DNA of 64,000 nt. Source: a virus. The translations under genes and the position numbers were made by a program. The stretch covers positions 1 through 64,000 of IMG/VR virus record IMGVR_UViG_3300013093_000023; one strand, given 5' to 3'. Of this stretch, positions 1 through 8,726 are shown in pieces. The notes beneath the pieces were generated by a model that was not told the origin of the DNA, did not search any database, and saw only the letters and a list, made by a program, of their open reading frames with translations. The first letter of the stretch is position 1, and each line of letters starts with the position of its first letter.

Positions 1-395
1 ACTGGATCATATTTTTCTTTAACGTGCTGTGGCAAACCTTTGTGCTTAGTAGCGGCAAAATCACGAGCATCTTTTTTGCCCATTGACTTAGCAACTTTAG
101 CAACTTCTGGACTTGCGGCCTTTGCACCTTTTTGTGCGGCATGAACCATACCCATAAACTTTTGTTGAGCTTGGCTAACTGCTTTTTCGTTAACTTGGCT
201 TTCAGCAAACTGTCGAGCTAGACGTTGTTCAACTGAACTAACATCACGTAGACCTTTAAGGATAGAACCTTGACTTTCGACGCTTTCGCGGATCTGTTGT
301 ACTTTAGCATTGTGACGTTCTTGTGGAGTTGGTTGTAGTGCTTCCAACTTGCCTAGGATGCTATAGATATTATCGTGTGGATGGTTCTTGCTCAT
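1..395 (-). CDS. Partial conserved phage protein of unknown function (N-terminal part)
   Basis: An uninterrupted minus-strand reading frame starts at the ATG complementary to 393-395 (protein begins MSKNHPHDNIYSILGKLEAL) and runs off the window edge after about 131 codons, so the C-terminus is missing. The visible part is charged and mostly predicted helical. It ends in a lysine-rich stretch containing KKDARDFAATKHKGLP, a type of segment I associate with small virion or internal proteins of aquatic T4-like phages. It lies immediately downstream of the gene at 397-984 with only one base between the two, so it is very probably co-transcribed. I cannot assign a function. Confidence 0.75.
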   Translation of the reverse strand, partial: MSKNHPHDNIYSILGKLEALQPTPQERHNAKVQQIRESVESQGSILKGLRDVSSVEQRLARQFAESQVNEKAVSQAQQKFMGMVHAAQKGAKAASPEVAKVAKSMGKKDARDFAATKHKGLPQHVKEKYDP

Positions 396-396
396 T

Positions 397-984
397 TTAA
401 TTGCCTTTGGGTTTGCGATATACTACATTTTGTGTTGTTCCAACTGGACTCTTATCGCTCATTGGAGCATCGTTGGTTGTTTTGCCTGCTTCATTACTGT
501 TTTCAGCAAATTCAAATTTACGTGATTCTAATTCTTTTAATAGACTGCCGATGCGACTCTGGCCTGCTAGTTCTTGTGCACCTGGTGCATCTTTTAATTC
601 TTCTTCATCTAATAAAGCACCATCATGGTCTTGGCCAAGAGCTTCTGCTTCTTCGGTGTCAATGGCTTCATTTAGATTACGCACGGCTAACCAGTCTGGA
701 TTTAACTGGGCACGTTCTTTTAATGTCTGGCGGATTTGTGGAACAGTTACTGGATAAGCAACTTTAACATCAAACTGCCAGCACTCGCAAGGACCCCATT
801 GTGGGAATTCGCGATGCTCCTGAATTGGTATACTTTTAACAGCACTAACACTTTCTAGCTGATATGTATCTAGTGCGTTTTTAATTTGGTCCATTACACT
901 ACTTGGATTAACGGTTGCCATCTTAATACGAAATTCGTATGGCTTATTAATTTCAAAAATGTATGATTGGAATGGTTTCATCAT
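397..984 (-). CDS. Conserved phage protein, possible internal/virion protein
   Basis: 195 aa. The N-terminal ~110 residues alternate strand- and helix-like segments (YIFEINKPYEFRIKMA, then MDQIKNALDTYQLESVSAVK and PIQEHREFP). The C-terminal half is acidic and hydrophilic. The N-terminal pattern is one I have met in several marine phages as a conserved protein without assigned function. The start has two consecutive ATGs (984 or 981), preceded by AGGAT. A perfect T4-type late promoter box (TATAAATA, minus strand, 1003-1010) precedes it, which supports late expression and a virion or assembly role. The role itself is inference. Confidence 0.75.
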   Translation of the reverse strand: MMKPFQSYIFEINKPYEFRIKMATVNPSSVMDQIKNALDTYQLESVSAVKSIPIQEHREFPQWGPCECWQFDVKVAYPVTVPQIRQTLKERAQLNPDWLAVRNLNEAIDTEEAEALGQDHDGALLDEEELKDAPGAQELAGQSRIGSLLKELESRKFEFAENSNEAGKTTNDAPMSDKSPVGTTQNVVYRKPKGN

Positions 985-1002
985 TATAATCCTATTATTG
1001 TA

Positions 1003-1010
1003 TATTTATA
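1003..1010 (-). promoter_or_regulatory. T4-type late promoter (TATAAATA)
   Basis: Minus-strand TATAAATA, the exact T4 late -10 box, about 20 bp upstream of the start at 984. Confidence 0.6.
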
Positions 1011-1019
1011 CAGATTGCA

Positions 1020-1508
1020 TTATTTGCTCTGCTTGTTGCTGAGTATCTGTTTTAATAATTCATTACGATCTAGTACAACGCCGTGTCCTTCTACAGCTTC
1101 TTCAACTGGATCTTTAGTGTCTTTTTTAATTTGATGATCTAATTTGGCTTTAGCTAACTGTAGCTGTACCATTTTTAGTTTTTTGTCTAGTTTAGCAGTT
1201 TTAGCTGTAATAGCGTGTCCTAGCATCACCCCAGCTGTTTGTAGAATAACACCCGAAAAGCGTGGTTCAACGTTCATACCCAAATCAATAAGATCCTCAG
1301 CTTTGCTTTGTGCTAGTTTAGCTAGTTCATCTAGCTCATTGTCACCTGTGTCTAGGTCATTGACTGTGGGTAGAGCCGCATCAATTTTATCTATGGCCTG
1401 ATCAACATCCGTAATTAGTTCGCGATGTTCAGCAATAGTTTGCTCAGTTTCTTCTGGAGTAGCATCCGCAGATGGGAGATTGAAAAGTTCTTCTAATTTC
1501 TTGGTCAT
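1020..1508 (-). CDS. 16: Small terminase subunit, gp16-like
   Basis: 162 aa, almost the length of T4 gp16 (164 aa). The order is an acidic N-terminus, a helical coiled-coil-prone core (AKLAQSKAEDLIDLG, then AKTAKLDKKLKMVQLQLAKAKLD) and a C-terminal segment HGVVLDRNELLKQIL. That last segment resembles the conserved xxVFVGSTAELQKxL ending of cyanophage gp16. In the family this protein forms a ring that regulates the gp17 packaging ATPase. It sits next to gp4 in a run of head/tail completion genes. gp17 is not in the window. The assignment rests on length, architecture and the C-terminal motif rather than strong identity. Confidence 0.7.
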   Translation of the reverse strand: MTKKLEELFNLPSADATPEETEQTIAEHRELITDVDQAIDKIDAALPTVNDLDTGDNELDELAKLAQSKAEDLIDLGMNVEPRFSGVILQTAGVMLGHAITAKTAKLDKKLKMVQLQLAKAKLDHQIKKDTKDPVEEAVEGHGVVLDRNELLKQILSNKQSK

Positions 1509-1519
1509 ATAGTATTTAA

Positions 1520-1951
1520 CTATCGACCCATGTGGAATATATCATTTTCCGTAACAACACGAAACTTTAGTCCCTGTGCCTGGCACCAGGCTTTGGCTGA
1601 TTCCCATTTGGCCATATTAAGTATAGCCGCGGCTTGGTTGCGTGGGTTTTTGCCAGCTTCAACTAGGTTAGTTTCTTTTGTGGGTTTAACTTCAATCACT
1701 TCTGCGTGTTGTTGGCCACGAGCATCTATATAGGTAATTAAAAAGTCTGGAACATATATAGTATTTTTGCCAGTCAATGGATTACGATAGTTAATGTGTA
1801 CTGCTTCGCTAGCCCATTGTAATACGCTAGGATTGTTGTCGCAGAATTGCATAAACACTAACTCCCAGCTAGACCGATACGTTGGACTTTTGTTACCTAC
1901 GTATTTGGCTGGGTTAATTATTTGATATTTTCCTTGGGAATATTTACTCAT
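1520..1951 (-). CDS. 4: Head completion protein gp4 (PD-(D/E)XK/TnsA-like fold)
   Basis: 143 aa, similar to T4 gp4 (gp50/4), which acts on filled heads before tail joining. The family signature YRSSWELVFMQF...PSVLQWASE...VPDF...EVIEVKP is clear. The putative nuclease residues E30, D69, E87 and K89 are all present, so the PD-(D/E)XK site looks intact. The start codon overlaps the stop of the upstream gene (1948-2337) by four bases (ATGA), indicating translational coupling. Full length, no anomaly seen. Confidence 0.85.
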   Translation of the reverse strand: MSKYSQGKYQIINPAKYVGNKSPTYRSSWELVFMQFCDNNPSVLQWASEAVHINYRNPLTGKNTIYVPDFLITYIDARGQQHAEVIEVKPTKETNLVEAGKNPRNQAAAILNMAKWESAKAWCQAQGLKFRVVTENDIFHMGR

Positions 1952-2337
1952 AATAAGATTGTTCGTTTAATGAACGAACTAGTTGAACTGGTAGTCTTGA
2001 TACCTAGTGCGCTAGTCGGCACTCGTGTTGAATTTAAAAAAGCCAACAAATAACTATTCATTTGATCTTTAGGCAATTTTTGAAAATTGTCCAAGACCAA
2101 CATTGGATTTAAATTTTGAGCCTTGGCGGTGTACAATACTGTGCCGGCTAAATTTTGTCCAGCAATTTTATTACCAGTGTACTCTTGAAAAAATGCCACT
2201 AACGCATCATTTGTGTCAGGGCCAATGCTTAGATCAATTGTATATAAATTTGTAAAATACTGATTAGTATCTAAATTAGAGGCACTACTGGCATTTGGGC
2301 CAGATATGTTTGTTGCCGAAGTGGTATTTGTATTCAT
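1948..2337 (-). CDS. Small conserved virion-associated protein, unknown
   Basis: 129 aa. A low-complexity N-terminus rich in Asn, Ser and Thr (residues 1-25) is followed by a conserved-looking body with YTIDLSIGPDTNDALVAFF, NPMLVLDNFQKLP and a C-terminal FIKRTILL. Proteins with this pattern are frequent in aquatic T4-like phages beside tail-tube genes. I know of no assigned function. It lies 3 bp downstream of the tail-tube-fold gene and overlaps gp4 by 4 bp, so it belongs to the same late transcript. Confidence 0.75.
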   Translation of the reverse strand: MNTNTTSATNISGPNASSASNLDTNQYFTNLYTIDLSIGPDTNDALVAFFQEYTGNKIAGQNLAGTVLYTAKAQNLNPMLVLDNFQKLPKDQMNSYLLAFLNSTRVPTSALGIKTTSSTSSFIKRTILL

Positions 2338-2340
2338 AGA

Positions 2341-3930
2341 TTAAAGGTTAACAAATGAGCCAATGTTAACAGCCTGGTAGCCATATAAATCAGCAATCGC
2401 TGGATCAAACCCAAGAGTTTGTAGTGAAGTAGAAATTTGTTCCGATGTTGCTCCGCCTGCGGCAAGACCTAATGCATAATCTTGAGAGCCTAGTATATCG
2501 CCAGGGCCAACTGCAACATAAGATGCTCCACTAGCACCAACAGAATTTACAACAGTTCCGCCGCCAACAAAAGCCTGGTATTGTGCTGATGCGTATGATG
2601 ACACATCTCCAAAAGCTGATGTAATTGGTTGAGTAATATAATTATTAACACCTTTAGCAATAGCATTTGATAAATCATTTATATACGGTGTAGTGGTGTT
2701 AATAGCCCACTGTGCAACTTTTTGTGTTACATAGGTTACCGCAATATTTTCAACTGCGGCTAATGCGGCCTTAGGATTGATAATAGCACTAGCAATACCG
2801 CCAACAATAGCGCCTCCCTGTGGACCAAGTCCTTTAGCAATACCGCCTACAACACCATTGGCAAAATTAGCTGTAACAGTACCAGCTATTGTTGATGCGG
2901 CTGTTTGTAGCTGTGCGGCAACCAGACTTGCGTTTGTTGCGCCTTGTGTTAAACTACCTAGGGTTGGAATATTAAAGCCACCACCGGCACCATTGGCACC
3001 AGATTGATTTGTAGCAGATTGAAATGCCTGACCAAAAGATAAAGCCCCGCCTTGTCCGCCAACAGCATTAATGCCCATTGATATACCATTACTAAATCCT
3101 CTCAATGGATCAGTTAACGGATTAGTATATGCTAAATCTATAACGTCAGTTGAAGTCTGTACTGTTCCGCCCATGTCATCAGCTATCTGATTTACATTTT
3201 GACCATTGGCATTTGGACTTGGGGTATTGTCGTAGTGTAAGTCTATATATCCGCCAGCTGTGCTTCCTGTTGTATAGCCAGTTAGATACTTTACTGTTTC
3301 AAATTGAATACTCATTGAGTGTTGTACTAGGCCATTATTGTCTGCCTGGTTATGTTCACCGTGACTAAAACTAATAATTGTTGGATTAACTAACTGATAT
3401 TCGCTAAAGTTTTTTTGATATAAACTATAAATTCGAATACCCTGAATATATTGGTAGGGTTGGTATTGCCCACTACTAACATATTTGCCTAGTGTTGGAC
3501 GAAGACTATATCCCCAATCAAATGTTGGGCGGCGTTGATATTTGCTTATACCTTGATATGTTGCATCAGCGTAGTCACTGTCTCTGTAGTAAAAACTATA
3601 ATAGTCATACCAAAAATTACGAACCACGTCGGCCTGGTCATCGTGGAATGTAATTTGTACCGGATCGTATTTAATTTTATGCTGACTGATGTTTACACGA
3701 TTGTAGGCATTTTGTATTTTATGATCGACTGTAAATTTTGGTAACGATACCGTTTTAACAATCATTCCAAGTTCTTGGGCGGCGTTATTGCTAACACTAG
3801 TAATTAACGGATTAAAATCAAATTCAACATAAAATAGAAAACCGTACTTGGGGCTTAGTCGGAAATTACCATCAGTAAAAATTCGACTAGCGTGTTGGTA
3901 ACTGCGAAGCGTAGTGTTTTGTAAGGCCAT
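2341..3930 (-). CDS. Tail-tube-fold baseplate/tube protein (gp48/gp54-like position)
   Basis: 529 aa. Residues ~20-230 have the look of a tail-tube beta-barrel. They carry SPKYGFLFYVEFDFNP, a kink region AQELGMIVKTVSLPKFTVD and then QHKIKYDPVQITFHDDQ...VRNFWYDYYSFYYRD, which parallels the tube-family pattern seen in gp19, gp48 and gp54. The C-terminal ~280 residues are Gly/Ala/Ser-rich and helical, like a low-complexity extension. It lies directly downstream of gp19 and gp18 with its own late promoter. A role as tube initiator or tube-cap protein at the baseplate is the best inference. It could also be a tube-associated structural protein with no exact T4 equivalent. Confidence 0.7.
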   Translation of the reverse strand: MALQNTTLRSYQHASRIFTDGNFRLSPKYGFLFYVEFDFNPLITSVSNNAAQELGMIVKTVSLPKFTVDHKIQNAYNRVNISQHKIKYDPVQITFHDDQADVVRNFWYDYYSFYYRDSDYADATYQGISKYQRRPTFDWGYSLRPTLGKYVSSGQYQPYQYIQGIRIYSLYQKNFSEYQLVNPTIISFSHGEHNQADNNGLVQHSMSIQFETVKYLTGYTTGSTAGGYIDLHYDNTPSPNANGQNVNQIADDMGGTVQTSTDVIDLAYTNPLTDPLRGFSNGISMGINAVGGQGGALSFGQAFQSATNQSGANGAGGGFNIPTLGSLTQGATNASLVAAQLQTAASTIAGTVTANFANGVVGGIAKGLGPQGGAIVGGIASAIINPKAALAAVENIAVTYVTQKVAQWAINTTTPYINDLSNAIAKGVNNYITQPITSAFGDVSSYASAQYQAFVGGGTVVNSVGASGASYVAVGPGDILGSQDYALGLAAGGATSEQISTSLQTLGFDPAIADLYGYQAVNIGSFVNL

Positions 3931-3935
3931 AACAA

Positions 3936-3943
3936 TATTTATC
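3936..3943 (-). promoter_or_regulatory. Late promoter box (GATAAATA)
   Basis: Minus-strand GATAAATA ten bases upstream of the start at 3930, unusually close to the start. It lies just past the gp19 terminator hairpin. Confidence 0.5.
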
Positions 3944-3952
3944 TCATAAAAA

Positions 3953-3975
3953 AACCCGGTGTTTTAAGCCGGGCT
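3953..3975 (-). terminator. Rho-independent terminator after gp19
   Basis: Minus-strand hairpin AGCCCGG / CCGGGTT with an 8-9 base loop, followed by a run of T residues (TTTTTTTAT). It is placed 20 bp after the gp19 stop and immediately before the next late promoter. Confidence 0.8.
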
Positions 3976-3995
3976 GTTTTAAATTTTCGTTTAAA

Positions 3996-4610
3996 TTAGT
4001 TAACTGTATCGCCTGGGGTATTAGTTGGCCAATTAGAACCAGCTGTACCATAAGTTTGTGTCGCGTTATCAAATTTAATGTTTAGTGTAATCAATGCAGG
4101 ATCACTTGAGTTATAAGCCATGTCTCCATAGTCAACCTGACTTAGGAAACAACCATCAAGTACCCAAGATTCAAGTACTGTTGGAGCAATAGCGCCGTTA
4201 CCACCATCCAACATATCAAACTCCAATTGGAACTTGTAGTTGATACCACTTGGAGCACTAGCTTGCTCTAAGAAATCAAATTGCTTCTGGATTTGTTGTC
4301 CAACCAACTTGCTTACTGCACCAGAGCTGTCATCACGTAATGAAACTGTAGTCTCTTGCCATTCTGGTTTACCTTGTAAGAACACCTTACTGTTGTAAAC
4401 ATCAATAGTAATTGGGTTAAAGTTTACGTTAGGACGTTTGATATCCTGAACCTGTTTTGTTAGCTCTGTTGTACCTGTCCCTGTAGCACCAAAACTAACA
4501 AATGTCGCACGGAAACGATATTTGAGTTTTGGCATCAACAAGCCCTGGTTGTCAGGGCTTTGATTGTTTGCCAATGGTACTGTAAATTTACTTAAACTTG
4601 CTACGGCCAT
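3996..4610 (-). CDS. 19: Tail tube protein gp19
   Basis: 204 aa, slightly longer than T4 gp19 (163 aa). It has the family features in order: LKYRFRATFVSFG, ELTKQVQDIKRPNVNFNPIT, VSLRDDSSGAVSKLVGQQI, QKQFDFLEQASAPSGINYKF, ESWVLDGCFLSQVDYGDMAY and ALITLNIKFDNA. These closely follow cyanophage gp19. gp19 stacks as hexameric rings to form the inner tube of the contractile tail. A good ribosome-binding site (TAGGAGAATAAC) precedes the ATG. The gene has its own late promoter and a strong terminator, consistent with very high late expression. Confidence 0.95.
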   Translation of the reverse strand: MAVASLSKFTVPLANNQSPDNQGLLMPKLKYRFRATFVSFGATGTGTTELTKQVQDIKRPNVNFNPITIDVYNSKVFLQGKPEWQETTVSLRDDSSGAVSKLVGQQIQKQFDFLEQASAPSGINYKFQLEFDMLDGGNGAIAPTVLESWVLDGCFLSQVDYGDMAYNSSDPALITLNIKFDNATQTYGTAGSNWPTNTPGDTVN

Positions 4611-4628
4611 GTTATTCTCCTATATTCT

Positions 4629-4636
4629 TATTTATC
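4629..4636 (-). promoter_or_regulatory. Late promoter box (GATAAATA) for gp19
   Basis: Minus-strand GATAAATA about 20 bp upstream of the gp19 start and downstream of the gp18 stop. Confidence 0.6.
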
Positions 4637-4643
4637 TATATTC

Positions 4644-7600
4644 TTAGGTTGACTGTTGGCCCAAGGTTGCGATAGCACCTGGGTTATACAATGCTATTGG
4701 AATGTAGATAAACTCGACATCCTTCATTGGCTCAATTGCTACATCAACAAACAATTGATTATTAGCGATTGTGCTTGATGTGTTATTGCTTGTATCACAA
4801 ATTACCAAGAAGTCATACAAACCGCGCTTGCTCAATAGGTCGTGTAACGCACTTTCAATTTGACTTGCGATACTCTTACGAGTAATTGTATCGTTAGGTT
4901 CAAACAAGTAACCATTACTTACACGCTTGAAGATTGTACGTAAGTAGTTTTCTAAACGTACTACGTTTACACGATTACGTGCTGTACTATCACCACTGCG
5001 TGTTTCTTGACCCCAAACTACTAAACCAACGTTAGGTAGTTGAGTAATTGGGTTAAGTTTTAAATTGTAAAGCGCATCACGTAAGCCTTGATTAACAGCA
5101 TTGTGTACAAATGTACCAGTTGCGGCATTAACATAACCAACATCGCTTAGGTTACTTACCAAGCCACGGTTTACACCAGCTGGAGCAAACCAAGGATAGC
5201 TTACATTGTCGCTGTACAAGAATGTACGTAGAACAGCGTGGCTAGCTGGGACTACAACTGCGTTACCAGATAAGTCGTTTGTTAAACCTGCTGGGTAGTA
5301 TACAGCTAAGTATGGACTTGCTGTTGCTAAACCAGAACCATCTGCATCTGTTTCCCAGTTAGTAATATCTACAATGTTTGTGCCTAATGTCAATGGTGTG
5401 TCGCCAATGATAAACGCTGTATCACTACGGTCATCATTTAATGATACCATATTAGGAATCAACTCTGGATAACCAGGAGCGCAAATAATATTAAATGCGT
5501 AGCTGTCTTCACGAACATCTAAGTTAGAGTCAACTGCGGATTTCATTGCGGCAACAACAATAGCACGTTGCGCGGCAGAACCTGCTAGCATACGACCTTT
5601 GCTATCTGTACCGCTGTCGCTTACCCATGCATCAGCAATTTGTGGTAATGAATTGGATGTACCTGGGATTGAACCTGGGTTAGGATAGCTAACATTGTTA
5701 AAATAGTTCTTAACGTAACGTTTAACGTTGAAACCTGAACGACGTGTATTAAACAACAATGTACCTTTTGGATAACGACGTGGATCTGGTGCGTCTTGAT
5801 CTAAGTAGTCACTAGTCAATAGTGATGTAATACTTGGGAAGCTGGCGTTAATAACATCAGTCTGACCATTTGTGTCCCAACGTGCATCAGCAAATATAAT
5901 ACCGTTTGCTGTCACGTGGTCTGTGTTATCAATTGCTACCCACTTAGAACCATCCCAACGACTTAATTTAGGATAGTTAACTAAATCACTGCTGTCTAAC
6001 CAAATGTCACCGGCTACTAGTGCTGTTGCATCTGTTTGACTTGTTGGGGCACTTGCCGCAACAATAACACCGTTTGGATCTGTTTGGTTCAATGGATAGT
6101 TACGGATATCGTTAGTAACGTTTTTGTAACCTTTCCAATGACCGCCGTTGTTGATCATAATATCTACATCGGCAAAGTTGCTGTAGTACCAGTATGTACC
6201 ATCAGCTGGTGCTGTGTATGGGCTTGATGTAGTGTAATTAATATCGTTAGTGATGTTTGAGAAACTACTGATAATAACCTTACCATTTGTTGCATTAACT
6301 GAGTAACCAGAACCATTTAGTGCTGGATTAACATTAGAACGGAAACCTAGGTCACCTAATAATGTATTTGGGCTACCCAATGCTACACCGCTACTGTTAC
6401 TTGGAGTCAATACAATTTGACCACCTAATGTATGTGTTAGTGTAATTGTTTGTTGTTCGCTACTTGGAATTGTTCCTGTGCTACCACCAGTTGTTGAAAT
6501 ACTAGCAGTTACATAAGGAATATTCAATGATAAAATTTGTTGTACAATACTTGCTGGAGTACACGCTGTACCACTAGCCGCTGTAGATACTAGACCATAA
6601 TTAATCAATGAAGCTAATCCTGGATATGTAGCACTTACAGTAAAGTATTGGCTATGGTCTGCTGCCAAGGCTGCCGCAAATCCACTGGTGTTGTAATCAA
6701 TTACACCGCCAGTTGCTGAAGCAGATGTGCTTTGACCTTTAACCTGGAAACGTAAATTGTTACCACGTGAATTGTCGCTGATATAAAACTCAGCAATAAC
6801 CTGACCAGCTGGTACGCTTACGCCACCACCTGTTGGATCTAAACTAGCTAATGCTGTAGGAATGTTTTGATACATTGGAGCACTGACCGCTGTCCATTGG
6901 TCTGAGCTTGCGCTGTATTGCTCAAGCACCGGATTCCAACCGCCACCTAAAGCAGAAGTTTTCCACCACACAGAGCTACTTGGACGTGGCATTGTATCAG
7001 TTGTGCTTAGACCCCAACCTTGATATGCGCCACCAGATGTAGTTGGAGCACTTGCGTAGTCACCGTAGAAGAAATATGGGCTACCTTGAACAGTTGTTGG
7101 AATACCCAATCCTAAAAGTGTAGTTCCTGAAATCTTACCGCCAGTTACAAGTACGCCGGTATCAGCTGTAGATAAGCCAGCGTTGGCACCTGTACTGTCT
7201 GCGGCGCTAGTTGCGTATAGATATAGTACACCACCGTTTGACTGAGCATAAACACCAGTAATGTGTGTGCTACCAGTATTTGCTGTATTAATTGCTGTAG
7301 CTAGTCTAGACGCTGTCAATGGATATGCTACACCACTTACCCAACCTGGGAAATTGGTTGTATTTACAATAACATTAACACCGTTGATACTAAACAATGT
7401 GTCACCTGAACTAATGCCAGAAGATGGGATTGATAAGTTACCATCAATCTTGCTTGACTGCCATACAGGAATACTACGTTGCCAATCTTTGCTACCAACT
7501 TCAACCCATTGATTTGACAATGTGCCAGTGATATTATCGCTACCATCAACACTTACGCCTAGTGCAGAATTACCTGCGCTAGAACTACCATAGCGTCCTG

Positions 7601-8273
7601 CTTTGTAGAATAAACGTAGGATTGGTGCGCTTGTGCCAGGTAATCCATCAGTTGTTGCTGTGCTTGAGCTGTCGTTTACAAATACAACAGCGTAGTCGCC
7701 GATGGCGCCAACTGAGTTGCTTGGGTAAGCAAATGGAGTGCCACCATAATAACCAAATGTGTCATTAGTTAATTGTGTTAGGTCTGTTAATAACCAAGGC
7801 TCGATATGATCAAACCCGCCAGTGTTACGATTTAAACTGTAGATACCAAATTCTGTAGTTGCTAGATTCAACCAGTATGTACCATCCATTGGCATTCCAA
7901 CTGGACGATTAGCTGTGCCGGTTAATTGTGCTAGGTCAATATCAGCACGAATAGCAAACAATTGATTGCCTAGTCCCAATGCTGAGTAAGCTGCCATTAA
8001 GCCGTATTCGCTAACTTCGCTAGCATTAACCGGTGTACCAGCTGAACTAATCTGGAAACTTGGAAGTCCCATTCCAGTTACTAAGTCACGTTGACTTGTA
8101 AAACTTAATAGTTTGCCAGCATTGGCTTTGGTTGTGCCTGACGCTACAGAGCCGTTATATGCTTTATCTTGCGCTGTAGCTAATAAAACTAGTGGTACTG
8201 AACCGACCTGATTTGGTACGTATTGACTTTGATCGGTTACGGAAATTTGAATTCCTGGGGATACTAGTGCCAT
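4644..8273 (-). CDS. 18: Tail sheath protein gp18, greatly enlarged
   Basis: 1209 aa, nearly twice T4 gp18 (659 aa). The N-terminal ~120 residues (MALVSPGIQISVTDQSQYVP...LLATAQDKA) and the C-terminal ~420 residues (from ~785: NGIIFADARWDTNGQ, GTLLFNTRRSGFNVKRYV, ICAPGYPELIPNM, NRGLVSNLSDVGYV, NVGLVVWGQETRS, VEPMKD-like end) match the sheath family. Residues ~150-780 are a long insertion rich in Gly, Ser, Thr and Tyr that would project outward from the sheath. The C-terminal region contains the conserved strand-swapping core. The ribosome-binding site AAAGGA precedes the ATG, and a late promoter lies upstream. The frame is uninterrupted, so the length is real. Confidence 0.93.
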   Translation of the reverse strand: MALVSPGIQISVTDQSQYVPNQVGSVPLVLLATAQDKAYNGSVASGTTKANAGKLLSFTSQRDLVTGMGLPSFQISSAGTPVNASEVSEYGLMAAYSALGLGNQLFAIRADIDLAQLTGTANRPVGMPMDGTYWLNLATTEFGIYSLNRNTGGFDHIEPWLLTDLTQLTNDTFGYYGGTPFAYPSNSVGAIGDYAVVFVNDSSSTATTDGLPGTSAPILRLFYKAGRYGSSSAGNSALGVSVDGSDNITGTLSNQWVEVGSKDWQRSIPVWQSSKIDGNLSIPSSGISSGDTLFSINGVNVIVNTTNFPGWVSGVAYPLTASRLATAINTANTGSTHITGVYAQSNGGVLYLYATSAADSTGANAGLSTADTGVLVTGGKISGTTLLGLGIPTTVQGSPYFFYGDYASAPTTSGGAYQGWGLSTTDTMPRPSSSVWWKTSALGGGWNPVLEQYSASSDQWTAVSAPMYQNIPTALASLDPTGGGVSVPAGQVIAEFYISDNSRGNNLRFQVKGQSTSASATGGVIDYNTSGFAAALAADHSQYFTVSATYPGLASLINYGLVSTAASGTACTPASIVQQILSLNIPYVTASISTTGGSTGTIPSSEQQTITLTHTLGGQIVLTPSNSSGVALGSPNTLLGDLGFRSNVNPALNGSGYSVNATNGKVIISSFSNITNDINYTTSSPYTAPADGTYWYYSNFADVDIMINNGGHWKGYKNVTNDIRNYPLNQTDPNGVIVAASAPTSQTDATALVAGDIWLDSSDLVNYPKLSRWDGSKWVAIDNTDHVTANGIIFADARWDTNGQTDVINASFPSITSLLTSDYLDQDAPDPRRYPKGTLLFNTRRSGFNVKRYVKNYFNNVSYPNPGSIPGTSNSLPQIADAWVSDSGTDSKGRMLAGSAAQRAIVVAAMKSAVDSNLDVREDSYAFNIICAPGYPELIPNMVSLNDDRSDTAFIIGDTPLTLGTNIVDITNWETDADGSGLATASPYLAVYYPAGLTNDLSGNAVVVPASHAVLRTFLYSDNVSYPWFAPAGVNRGLVSNLSDVGYVNAATGTFVHNAVNQGLRDALYNLKLNPITQLPNVGLVVWGQETRSGDSTARNRVNVVRLENYLRTIFKRVSNGYLFEPNDTITRKSIASQIESALHDLLSKRGLYDFLVICDTSNNTSSTIANNQLFVDVAIEPMKDVEFIYIPIALYNPGAIATLGQQST

Positions 8274-8305
8274 GGTTATGTTCCTTTATAATACATAGTT
8301 AAAGT

Positions 8306-8313
8306 TATTTATC
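8306..8313 (-). promoter_or_regulatory. Late promoter box (GATAAATA) for gp18
   Basis: Minus-strand GATAAATAACTTT about 33 bp upstream of the gp18 start. Confidence 0.6.
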
Positions 8314-8375
8314 GGAATGAACCAAAATTTGCCGTGTTACAGGAGCCTTTGTAAAGGTTTAGTGTAAATAACTAT

Positions 8376-8726
8376 ATGCTAAAACGCGATTTATGTCCAA
8401 TATGTTTAGATAGTTTGGTTGCTATCAACTATATTCGTGATGGTGTTAGGCATTATAGAAATACCTGTGCGGCCTGCATTCGTAAAGGGAAGAAATTAAA
8501 ACCGCAACCGCCAGCGTGGGCAAAGTCGGGCTATAAGAAAAAAGAACGTTGCGAACTCTGTAACTTTAAATCTAAAACTGCTCGGCAAATGTCAGTGTTT
8601 CATGTTGACGGCAATCTTAAAAACAACAACTGGCTTAATTTAAAAACTGTTTGTGCTAACTGCAGAATAGAAATACAAGGTAATAAGCTACCGTGGAAAG
8701 CCGCCCCTATCGAACCAGATTTTTAA
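8376..8726 (+). CDS. HNH-like zinc-binding protein
   Basis: 116 aa on the plus strand, flanked by minus-strand genes. It has four Cys-pair motifs (CPIC, CAAC, CELC, CANC), and the last pair follows HVDGNLKNNNWLNLKTVC. That His-...-Asn-...-Leu layout is the HNH nuclease beta-beta-alpha metal signature with structural zinc ribbons. Similar small proteins are common in aquatic T4-like phages. No nuclease activity can be claimed from sequence alone. Its 3' end overlaps the 3' end of the convergent dNMP kinase gene by 20 bases. A weak late-like box (TGTAAATA) lies at 8363-8370. HNH nucleases often act in packaging or as mobile endonucleases; neither role is shown here. Confidence 0.8.
   Translation: MLKRDLCPICLDSLVAINYIRDGVRHYRNTCAACIRKGKKLKPQPPAWAKSGYKKKERCELCNFKSKTARQMSVFHVDGNLKNNNWLNLKTVCANCRIEIQGNKLPWKAAPIEPDF

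Noticed and set aside
2777-3007. Plus-strand open frames opposite fibre, tube and sheath genes (for example this one, and 22545-22871, 33362-33877, 56394-56909)
   Set aside because: They mirror the low-complexity coding of the minus-strand genes, lack ribosome-binding sites and have Pro/Val/Leu-rich compositions typical of antisense shadows.
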